Shown here one piece after another: positions 1-6,003 of a DNA stretch of 21,883 nucleotides. A program made the translations under genes and the position numbers. The notes under the pieces are model-generated. The model saw only the letters and a list, made by a program, of their open reading frames with translations. It did no database searches and was not told the origin of the DNA. Position 1 is the stretch's first letter. Every line of letters begins with the position of its first letter. Location: contig JAHZHB010000141.1 in the NCBI GenBank assembly GCA_019420465.1, positions 1 through 21,883 on the forward strand, written 5' to 3'. The stretch is from Lachnospiraceae bacterium (GTDB taxonomy: Bacteria > Bacillota > Clostridia > Lachnospirales > Lachnospiraceae).

Positions 1-164
1 GTTGGTTTGCAAACTTTTTAATATCCTATGTGGCTCTTCGGAGATCATGGCCGATTGATAAAGAGGTGCAATCCCGATAGCCTAAAGTGATTTAAAAGGA
101 GTAAGCATTCGAAAACCAAAGCGATATTTATGTTTTGCATGGTAATAATTGAAAGTTGTAAAAC
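1..164. other. No recognisable gene; left edge of window
   Basis: I see no supportable gene here. Plus frame 3 is open from the window edge to a stop at 78-80 and could be the tail of an upstream gene, but the roughly 25 residues match nothing I recognise. On the minus strand a frame is open from about position 80 to the left edge, with a possible ATG at 48-46, but it has no clear ribosome binding site. The region ends at the hairpin terminator at 165-200. Confidence 0.3.
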
Positions 165-200
165 GGCGGAAATATCATTGCTGGTATTTCCGCCATTTTT
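165..200 (+). terminator. Intrinsic terminator
   Basis: GGCGGAAATA (165-174) pairs perfectly with TATTTCCGCC (185-194) across a 10-nt loop and is followed by ATTTTT. It would end transcription entering from the left edge and insulate the regulator gene at 334. Confidence 0.75.
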
Positions 201-259
201 GTATTCGTCACACGATTCATTCCATCCAATTATTTATGCAAATAAGGTGAAAAATAACC

Positions 260-298
260 GATTCTACCATTGAGGGGTGGTAATCCGGCCAGTAAAAG
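260..298 (+). promoter_or_regulatory. Candidate promoter with overlapping inverted repeat (operator?)
   Basis: TTGAGG (270-275) and TAAAAG (293-298) are 17 bp apart and could be -35 and -10 boxes for the regulator gene at 334. The inverted repeat TACCA (265-269) / TGGTA (278-282) overlaps the -35 box, and its flanks GATT / ATC extend the symmetry. XRE-family repressors often bind such sites in their own promoters, so autoregulation is an inference. The boxes are weak matches. Confidence 0.35.
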
Positions 299-333
299 GA
301 TAAAATCAGGTCAGAAAAAAGGGAGGGCACGGG

Positions 334-1230
334 ATGGATCTTATAAAAATAGGAAAATATATCGCAGAGAAGCGGAAAAACCTGGGACTGACGCAGAAGC
401 AGGTGGCGGAACAGCTGGGGATGAGTGACAAATCGGTTTCCAAATGGGAACGTGGCATCTGTCTGCCGGATGTATCTGTGTATATGGAGCTGTGTAAAAT
501 CCTGGAAATCAGTATTAACGAGTTTCTTGCCGGAGAGGATATCAGCGAGGAAAATATGATCCGGAAATCGGAGGACAATCTGCTTCAGGTGGCAAAGGAC
601 AGCAAACACAGGTTGAAAAATATGAAGGTTGTGATCGCTGCATTATGCGTGATCACACTGGCTGCACTGGTCACACTGGGAAGTACAGGTTTTCGCATTT
701 TACAACAGCCGAAAAATTATATGGAACCCGTGGCCAGAGACAGTGCGGAAATGAAGACCGCAGAGCTGCTGGCCGGTGTTGACGGTGCATGTATGTTCAG
801 ATATCTTACAAAAGATGGGTTTTCGTCTGTCACAGTATACCTGTCGGAATATCACGAAGGGAAAATGGTGAAAAAAGAAAAGCTTGGTGATCTGGCATAT
901 GAGGGGATGAACACAGCAGGAGAAGGCAGGATCGTTCTGGTTCCGGATTTTGAAAAGTTCACGATCAGACTGATTCTTGCAGACGATTCTTCCCGGGTAG
1001 CAACAGAGTTTCCAATTCTGGAGGACGAAAAAGACAGAGCATACTATGGAAGAACGATATCACAGATGGAGGAAAAACGTCCAATTCAGTACAATACACA
1101 GCAGGGACTGGTGGCAGTTTCCTGTGGCAGAGACGGTGTGAGCCAGATCCCCGTGCAGGATGTGGAACGTGGAGAAGTCTTTCCGGAAAATGCATATGTC
1201 TATTACCTGGCGGTCCAGTTTAACAGATAG
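334..1230 (+). CDS. XRE-family transcriptional regulator with a membrane segment and C-terminal domain
   Basis: This 298-residue protein has an N-terminal Cro/C1-type helix-turn-helix (about residues 7-63). It contains the familiar pattern LTQKQVAEQLGMSDKSVSKW followed by ER and a leucine-rich helix ending in INEFL. A hydrophobic stretch at about 98-116 fits one transmembrane helix. The remaining roughly 180 residues would then lie outside the membrane and match no domain I can name. The start is supported by GGGAGG at 321-326, seven bases upstream. By analogy with other single-pass XRE proteins it may sense an extracellular or envelope signal and act on nearby genes, but no target is shown. 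The gene is monocistronic: a terminator precedes it and a hairpin follows at 1242. Confidence 0.85.
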   Translation: MDLIKIGKYIAEKRKNLGLTQKQVAEQLGMSDKSVSKWERGICLPDVSVYMELCKILEISINEFLAGEDISEENMIRKSEDNLLQVAKDSKHRLKNMKVVIAALCVITLAALVTLGSTGFRILQQPKNYMEPVARDSAEMKTAELLAGVDGACMFRYLTKDGFSSVTVYLSEYHEGKMVKKEKLGDLAYEGMNTAGEGRIVLVPDFEKFTIRLILADDSSRVATEFPILEDEKDRAYYGRTISQMEEKRPIQYNTQQGLVAVSCGRDGVSQIPVQDVERGEVFPENAYVYYLAVQFNR

Positions 1231-1241
1231 TATAAAAATAA

Positions 1242-1267
1242 AGGAGCATTTTTTGTCAAATGCTCCT
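1242..1267. terminator. Hairpin terminator, probably bidirectional
   Basis: AGGAGCATTT (1242-1251) pairs with AAATGCTCCT (1258-1267). The run of T is poor on the plus strand but good on the minus strand (TTATTTTTATA after the stem). It may originally have served the LysR-type gene whose remnant ends at 1276, and it can also stop the regulator transcript. Confidence 0.6.
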
Positions 1268-1275
1268 TCTGTTAC

Positions 1276-1650
1276 TTATGTTGTGGATGCATGAGAAACC
1301 GGAGAGAAAAGTGTAACTTTGGGAAGTTCCTTCAGCTTTTCCTGCAAGGCCAGTAGAAAAGGCTGCTCAAGACGGATATGGCGGTTAAGTTTTTTTATAT
1401 AGTAGATGATGCGGTCAGCCGGTGTGACTGCTTTTTTATATGTGACAGAGGTATTGGCAAGAAGAACCATGGGTTCCTGAAAGAGCGGAATGGTTTCCAG
1501 CTGGGGATAATAGCGGGTATCGGAGATCAGGGCGAGATCTGCGAGACTGTCCGTCACATAGGTATACGCTTCGGCAGAATGGCTGTGCTGAAAGGCAACC
1601 CGGATATCTACAATACCTTCCCGGGAAGAAACAAGGTCAGAGAAAAATAA
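1276..1650 (-). pseudogene. LysR-type regulator remnant (effector domain fragment)
   Basis: Read on the minus strand, this frame encodes about 125 residues typical of a LysR substrate-binding domain, including a segment like SLADLALISDTRYYPQLETI followed by PLFQEPMVLLA. There is no N-terminal helix-turn-helix, no plausible start codon with a ribosome binding site, and the frame closes upstream in a hairpin region (1695-1736). The part after TPAD is about 50 residues, shorter than the usual C-terminal half of the effector domain, so an internal deletion is likely. I conclude it is a decayed gene. A GTG at 1557 could open a shorter frame but would not make a regulator. Confidence 0.6.
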
Positions 1651-1694
1651 GTAACGGTGAAAGACACGTTTCGAAATCCCATATAAGTGGACAT

Positions 1695-1738
1695 AAAGCA
1701 GCAGGGACTGTACAGCTACAGTTTTCCTGCTGCTTTTT
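1695..1738 (+). terminator. Intrinsic terminator-like hairpin
   Basis: AAAGCAGCAGG (1695-1705) pairs with CCTGCTGCTTT (1726-1736), and an inner stem CTGTA/TACAG sits in the loop. The run of T follows directly. No intact plus-strand gene lies just upstream, so it is probably left over from a lost gene. Confidence 0.6.
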
Positions 1739-1763
1739 GCATTGCCATGCTTCTGCTCACGCT

Positions 1764-1838
1764 GGCGGGATGGTGCATCAGTATTTTAAGCTGGTAGAAT
1801 GCTTTTCCGTCCTCGACAATATCATCCTGGGTGTTGAG
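1764..1838 (+). pseudogene. Fragment of an ABC transporter ATPase (BMP/nucleoside type)
   Basis: About 25 codons read GGMVHQYFKLVECFSVLDN followed by IILGVE. This is the Q-loop region of the ATP-binding subunit of simple-sugar/nucleoside ABC importers (YufO/RbsA type, where GMVHQHF-LV--F-V-ENIILG is characteristic). There is no Walker A motif upstream and no signature motif downstream, and the frame ends at 1931 in unrelated sequence. It is a scrap left by deletion and is not a working gene. Confidence 0.6.
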
Positions 1839-1892
1839 TCGGTCCGGCGGGGCCTGTGGCGTGAAAAAACGATTCATCGGATCATTTTTGAT

Positions 1893-1921
1893 TTGACTTT
1901 GAAAAAATCAGGTTATATAAT
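1893..1921 (+). promoter_or_regulatory. Strong sigma-A promoter for the MATE gene
   Basis: TTGACT (1893-1898) and a perfect TATAAT (1916-1921) are separated by 17 bp. Transcription would start near 1928, giving a leader of about 86 nt before the ATG at 2014. The leader is largely occupied by the hairpin at 1931-1979. Confidence 0.75.
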
Positions 1922-1930
1922 ATCTGCGTA

Positions 1931-1988
1931 AAACGAGTAGCAAACACTGCGTAAATCCAGTTTTTGCTGCTCGTTTTTTTTTATTTTT
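1931..1988 (+). terminator. Terminator/attenuator in the MATE leader
   Basis: AACGAGTAGCAAA (from 1932) pairs with TTTGCTGCTCGTT (ending 1975) in 13 pairs including one G-U, with a small inner stem ACTG/CAGT, and is followed by nine T. It lies between the strong promoter at 1893-1921 and the MATE ribosome binding site, so it may attenuate that gene. It could also simply be an old terminator. No leader peptide fits before it. Confidence 0.65.
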
Positions 1989-2013
1989 TAAAACGGAAAC
2001 GGAGGATGTGAAA

Positions 2014-3381
2014 ATGGCAGAACATAACAAAATGAAGGAGATGCCAGTAAGCCGTCTGATGATCCAGATGGGTATCCCGATGATCCTGTCGATGGCATTG
2101 CAGGCGGTCTATAATATCGTAGACAGTGCTTTTGTCGGCAATATGAGAGTGGGCAGTGAGTCAGCGCTGAATGCACTGACGCTTGTTTTCCCGGTGCAGA
2201 TGCTGATGGTAGCAGCCGGTGTTGGTACAGGTGTAGGTGTCAATGCGCTTCTGGCCAGAACGCTGGGGCAGGGAAACCGGGACAAGGCGGCGAAGGTGGC
2301 CGGGAACAGTCTGTTTCTGGGTGCGGTGATCTATGTGATCTGTCTGTTGTTTGGCGTTTTCGGTGTCAGAGCCTATATTGCCACGCAGACGGTGGATCCG
2401 GAAGTGCTTTCAATGGCAATAGCATATCTGAGAATCTGCTGCGTATGTTCGTTTGGTATTGTTTATTTTTCCATGTTTGAAAAGCTTCTGCAGGCTACGG
2501 GACGTTCACTGTATTCTACGATCGGGCAGATTGCGGGTGCGGTGATCAATATTATTCTGGATCCGATCATGATCTATGGTATCGGTCCGGTGCCGGAAAT
2601 GGGCGTACAGGGTGCTGCTTATGCGACAGTTATCGGACAGATTGCTTCTGCTGTGATCCTTTTGATCTTTCATGAAAAGCTGAATAAGGAGTTTGCACAT
2701 GGTGTGGCATTTATGAAGCCGGAAGCATCTCTGATAAAAGAGATCTATGCGGTCGGTCTTCCGGCGATCATCGCTCAGGCGCTGATGTCTGTTATGGTGT
2801 ATGCGATGAATCTGATCCTGAAGTTTGATCCGGCGGCCCAGACAGCCTACGGTCTGTTTTACAAGGTGCAGCAGTTCGTCCTGTTTCTGGCTTTCGGACT
2901 CAGGGATGCGATTACTCCGATCATGGCTTTTGCCTACGGTATGCGCAGCAAAAAGAGGATACGCGAAGGCATAAAATATGGTATACTATACACAGGAATC
3001 CTGATGATTTTTGGTATGGTGATCACAGAAATCTTTCCGGGGGCTTTTGCTACATTGTTTAATGCGGGACAGTCCAGAGAGTATTTTATCAGTGCGATGC
3101 GGATCATCTCTTTGAGCTTCCTTTTTGCCGGTATCAATGTGGCTTTTCAGGGCATTTATCAGGCGCTGAACAGAGGCCTGGAATCGTTGATCATCTCGCT
3201 GCTTCGGCAGCTGGTACTGATCCTGCCTCTGGCCGGTATCTTTTCTGTAATCGTCAGAAACAATCAGGCGCAGGTTTCGCTGATCTGGTGGGCATTCCTT
3301 ATTACAGAGGCGGTTTCCTGTATGGCGGGCTGTATTTTCCTGAAAAAGATCAGCAAAACAGAAGTTGATATTTTAGCATAA
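2014..3381 (+). CDS. MATE-family multidrug efflux transporter
   Basis: This 455-residue integral membrane protein has the hydrophobic pattern of twelve transmembrane helices. MATE-family segments include the N-terminal MPVSRLMIQMGIPMILSMAL and the stretch YNIVDSAFVGNM. The family exports cationic drugs or metabolites from the cytoplasm in exchange for Na+ or H+. I chose the ATG at 2014 because GGAGG at 2001-2005 is eight bases upstream, whereas the in-frame GTG at 2008 would be only two bases away. The gene is preceded by a strong promoter and a terminator-like hairpin, and followed after 13 bases by a kinase-like gene, so the two are probably co-transcribed. The substrate cannot be told from the sequence. 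Confidence 0.9.
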   Translation: MAEHNKMKEMPVSRLMIQMGIPMILSMALQAVYNIVDSAFVGNMRVGSESALNALTLVFPVQMLMVAAGVGTGVGVNALLARTLGQGNRDKAAKVAGNSLFLGAVIYVICLLFGVFGVRAYIATQTVDPEVLSMAIAYLRICCVCSFGIVYFSMFEKLLQATGRSLYSTIGQIAGAVINIILDPIMIYGIGPVPEMGVQGAAYATVIGQIASAVILLIFHEKLNKEFAHGVAFMKPEASLIKEIYAVGLPAIIAQALMSVMVYAMNLILKFDPAAQTAYGLFYKVQQFVLFLAFGLRDAITPIMAFAYGMRSKKRIREGIKYGILYTGILMIFGMVITEIFPGAFATLFNAGQSREYFISAMRIISLSFLFAGINVAFQGIYQALNRGLESLIISLLRQLVLILPLAGIFSVIVRNNQAQVSLIWWAFLITEAVSCMAGCIFLKKISKTEVDILA

Positions 3382-3394
3382 GGAGGGTATGACT

Positions 3395-3982
3395 ATGAAG
3401 AAAAGAATCATTACGATCAGTCGAGAATTTGGCAGTGGCGGCCGCTTTATTGGCGAGGAAGTGGCAAAAAAGCTGGGTATTGCCTACTATGATAAAAATA
3501 TCATCCATAAAATCGCTGAACAGTCCGGACTGTCTCCGGAGTATATAGAGAAAAATGCAGAGCTTTCTCCGCGAAAGGGCATGTTTGCCTATGCCTTTTC
3601 CGGCAGGGATATGGCAGGAAAGTCTGTGGAGGATGCTGTCTATGAGGCACAGTGCAGGATCATTCAGAATATCGCAGAAAAAGAACCGTGTGTGATCATA
3701 GGACGAAATGCCGACTATGTTCTGCGGGACAGAAGTGATGTGTTAAATGTGTTTATTCATGGTGCAGAAAAAGAAAAGACAGAGCGCATCTGTAAGCTGT
3801 ATCATGTAACAGAAAAGGAAGCCATAAAGATGATGTCTGATGTGGACAAGAGACGTATGGCCAACTATAATTTCTATACAGAGCAGAAATGGGGCAAGGC
3901 ATCCAATTACAGTCTGGCACTGAACAGCTCACAGCTTGGGTATGAGCTGTGTGAAGAGCTGATCATGGCATGCGTGAAATGA
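3395..3982 (+). CDS. Cytidylate kinase-like family P-loop protein
   Basis: This 195-residue protein begins MKKRIITISREFGSGGRFIG, the nucleotide-binding loop of the cytidylate kinase-like family that is widespread in Clostridia. The motif YYDKNIIHKIAEQSGLSPEY follows, and a later segment reads IIGRNADYVL. It resembles CMP kinase but is distinct from the canonical Cmk, so NMP kinase activity is inferred from the family only. The ATG at 3395 is chosen because AGGAGGG (3381-3387) is seven bases upstream; an ATG at 3389 would sit almost on the ribosome binding site. That site overlaps the stop codon of the MATE gene, which suggests one transcript. The 160 bp that follow hold no obvious gene or terminator. 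Confidence 0.8.
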   Translation: MKKRIITISREFGSGGRFIGEEVAKKLGIAYYDKNIIHKIAEQSGLSPEYIEKNAELSPRKGMFAYAFSGRDMAGKSVEDAVYEAQCRIIQNIAEKEPCVIIGRNADYVLRDRSDVLNVFIHGAEKEKTERICKLYHVTEKEAIKMMSDVDKRRMANYNFYTEQKWGKASNYSLALNSSQLGYELCEELIMACVK

Positions 3983-4142
3983 GAATACAGGTGTCCGTAC
4001 AGGCAACCGGCGCATCCTGGCTGTGTTATTATCGTGCATTGCAGATCGGTGAGGGAACATTGCTTATGGTTCTGTAAAAATGCAGAAAGCTGATGTATGC
4101 CATTTCGGCACGGGCTGTTGTAAAATGAAAAAGGAGAAGGAA

Positions 4143-4760
4143 ATGAAAGTATTATTGTTAAACGGAAGTCCGAGAGTGGGAGGAAACACATCGGTTGCGC
4201 TGGATGAAATGAAAAAGGAGTTTGAAAAACAGAGTGTGGAAGCCGAGATCGTCCGCGTGGGAAACAAGGCAGTGAGAGGCTGTATTGCCTGTGGACGATG
4301 CGCGGAGCTTGGCAAATGTGTATTTGATGATGTGGTCAATGAGCTGGCACCTAAATTTGAAGAAGCAGATGGTCTGGTCGTAGCAAGCCCGGTCTACTAT
4401 GCTTCGGCCAATGCAACGCTGATCGCAGTGCTGGACAGGCTGTTTTACAGCACACATTTCGACAAAACCATGAAAGTAGGTGCCAGTGTTGTCTGTGCCA
4501 GACGCGGTGGATGTTCAGCTACCTTTGACGAATTGAACAAGTATTTCACAATCAGTAATATGCCGATCGCGTCCAGCCAGTACTGGAATTCTATCCATGG
4601 AAGAGCCCAGGGGGATGCCCTTAAGGATGAAGAGGGACGCCAGACGATGCGTGTACTGGCCAGAAATATGACGTTTTTGATGAAGAGTATCGCCCTTGGT
4701 AAAGAAACGTTTGGTCTGCCGGAAACAGAAGAACATGCCTGGACACATTTTATCAGATAA
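4143..4760 (+). CDS. Flavodoxin / NADPH-dependent FMN reductase family protein
   Basis: This protein of 205 residues has a flavodoxin-like fold. MKVLLLNGSPRVGGNTSVAL is the N-terminal strand and the FMN phosphate-binding loop, and ASPVYYASANATLIAVLDRL is the second flavin-binding region. Between them is a cysteine group (C47, C50, C53, C59, pattern CIACGRC) common in this iron-sulfur-flavoprotein-like/NAD(P)H-dependent oxidoreductase family. It probably reduces FMN or quinone-type electron acceptors in the cytoplasm; the physiological substrate is unknown. AGGAG at 4132-4136 supports the ATG at 4143 rather than the upstream in-frame TTG or ATG codons. The next gene begins 15 bases after its stop, so a two-gene operon is likely. 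Confidence 0.8.
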   Translation: MKVLLLNGSPRVGGNTSVALDEMKKEFEKQSVEAEIVRVGNKAVRGCIACGRCAELGKCVFDDVVNELAPKFEEADGLVVASPVYYASANATLIAVLDRLFYSTHFDKTMKVGASVVCARRGGCSATFDELNKYFTISNMPIASSQYWNSIHGRAQGDALKDEEGRQTMRVLARNMTFLMKSIALGKETFGLPETEEHAWTHFIR

Positions 4761-4775
4761 GGACAGTATTATAAT

Positions 4776-5675
4776 ATGAAGAAAACCGCATATTATCATC
4801 TGCCGGGGCTGTTTGAATTTTATGATCTCTACGCGGTCTTTCTGCCCTTGTTTCGGGAACACAGAGAATATTTTTATGCGTGGTGCGATATAGGATCGAT
4901 CTATGGGGCACCCCGGGACTGTATCTGGGGCGGTGGCCGCGTGGAAAACGGAGAAACTGATCCGCGCAGGGTGTTGGCACTGTTACGGGAATATGGCATT
5001 TCTGCCCGGCTGACGTTCAGCAATGCGCTGCTTGAAAAAGAGCATCTGGCGGATAAAAGATGTAATTCGCTGTGCGAACTGTTCGGACAGTGCGAGCATC
5101 CGGCAAATGGCGTGATCCTGCATTCAGATCTTCTGCTGACATATCTGAAAGAAAAGTATCCGAACTTCTATTTTGTGTCTTCTACGACAAAGGTACTGAC
5201 AGATTTTTCACAGACACTGACGGAGCTAAAGCGGGATGAGTTTTCCTTTGTGGTTCCGGACTTTCGGCTGAACAGGTCTTTTACCAGATGGGAACATCTT
5301 CCGGAAAGATATAAGGATAAGGCAGAGTTTCTGTGTAACGAATGCTGCTGGTTTGGCTGCCGGGACAGAAAAAACTGTTACGAGACAGTCAGTCGTAAAA
5401 ATCTTGGCGAAGACTGTCCGGAACATTACTGCACGGCTCCGGGAGCAAAGAAGGGCTATCGCTTTTCGAAGGCCATGGAAAATCCGGGATTTATCGGTAT
5501 CGGGGATATAAAGAACATATATCTGCCGATGGGATTTTCCCAGTTTAAGATCGAGGGCCGGGGGCTTGGCAGTGCCATGATCCTGGAATTTTTGCTGTAT
5601 TATATGACAAAACCAGAATACCAGCTGCGGGTCAGAGAAGCAGTTTATCTGGATGCAATGCTGGATCTGTTCTGA
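4776..5675 (+). CDS. Cysteine-cluster protein of unknown function, possibly U32/UbiU-UbiV-like
   Basis: This 299-residue soluble protein is not one I can name with confidence. Its layout resembles the TIM-barrel U32 peptidase/UbiU-UbiV proteins: alternating beta/alpha patterns such as FVVPDFRLNRSF and FYFVSSTTKVL, and a C-terminal half with a cysteine cluster. The visible cysteines are C187, C190, C191, C195, C201, C214 and C219 (LCNECCWFGCRDRKNC, then DCPEHYC), which could hold an iron-sulfur cluster. The segment IKNIYLPMGFSQFKIEGRGL also fits that family. The ribosome binding site is weak (AAGGA, about 12 bases away), so translation may be coupled to the flavoprotein gene just upstream. The pairing suggests a redox role, but this is inference. 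A strong terminator follows. Confidence 0.6.
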   Translation: MKKTAYYHLPGLFEFYDLYAVFLPLFREHREYFYAWCDIGSIYGAPRDCIWGGGRVENGETDPRRVLALLREYGISARLTFSNALLEKEHLADKRCNSLCELFGQCEHPANGVILHSDLLLTYLKEKYPNFYFVSSTTKVLTDFSQTLTELKRDEFSFVVPDFRLNRSFTRWEHLPERYKDKAEFLCNECCWFGCRDRKNCYETVSRKNLGEDCPEHYCTAPGAKKGYRFSKAMENPGFIGIGDIKNIYLPMGFSQFKIEGRGLGSAMILEFLLYYMTKPEYQLRVREAVYLDAMLDLF

Positions 5676-5688
5676 AAAAATAAAGCAT

Positions 5689-5733
5689 AATCCCTGTATT
5701 TTGGATGTAACGGCCAAAATACAGGGATTTTTT
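5689..5733 (+). terminator. Strong intrinsic terminator
   Basis: AATCCCTGTATTTTGG (5689-5704) pairs with CCAAAATACAGGGATT (5714-5729) in 16 perfect pairs and is followed by a T run. It ends the flavoprotein / cysteine-cluster transcript. Confidence 0.9.
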
Positions 5734-5812
5734 GCTGCCAGGCATGGTAATATCCGTGAAAAAAACCTAAGGAGATATTCCAAACTATAGAGGACTGACA
5801 TGCAATATCCTA

Positions 5813-5841
5813 TTGACTTTTCAGATCGAAATGTGTACACT
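5813..5841 (+). promoter_or_regulatory. Promoter of the heavy-metal ATPase gene
   Basis: TTGACT (5813-5818) and TACACT (5836-5841) are 17 bp apart, a good sigma-A match. Transcription starting near 5848 would give a leader of about 155 nt before the ATG at 6004. Confidence 0.65.
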
Positions 5842-5853
5842 ACAGACATATCG

Positions 5854-5871
5854 ATTAAATGAATGTTTAAT
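5854..5871. promoter_or_regulatory. Inverted repeat just downstream of the ATPase promoter, candidate operator
   Basis: ATTAAA (5854-5859) and TTTAAT (5866-5871) form a perfect 6-6-6 inverted repeat a few bases after the expected transcription start. The position would suit a repressor such as an ArsR/SmtB metal sensor, whose sites are AT-rich imperfect palindromes. No such regulator gene lies in the window, and the sequence is not a clear match to a published consensus. Confidence 0.35.
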
Positions 5872-6003
5872 TGTTAAAACGAGAGGTATGCCAGACTGCT
5901 ATATCTGTTCACTTTTGCGATAACCGGGAATGTGGTACAGTGAAGCACGGAGGAAGTACTGGTTTTATCCAAATGTATATAGATAGGTTTGAAGGAGGTT
6001 TTT

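Noticed and set aside
1..80. Partial coding sequence at the left edge on either strand
   Set aside because: Short open stretches exist on both strands but none shows a recognisable family or a start with a ribosome binding site.
3983..4142. Small gene or promoter between the kinase-like gene and the flavoprotein gene
   Set aside because: No frame with a ribosome binding site and no well-spaced -35/-10 pair was found.
5889..5924. Possible 11-codon leader peptide (MPDCYICSLLR) in the ATPase leader
   Set aside because: GAGAGG lies too close to the ATG and there is no terminator/antiterminator pair after it. Its two cysteines are suggestive but insufficient.
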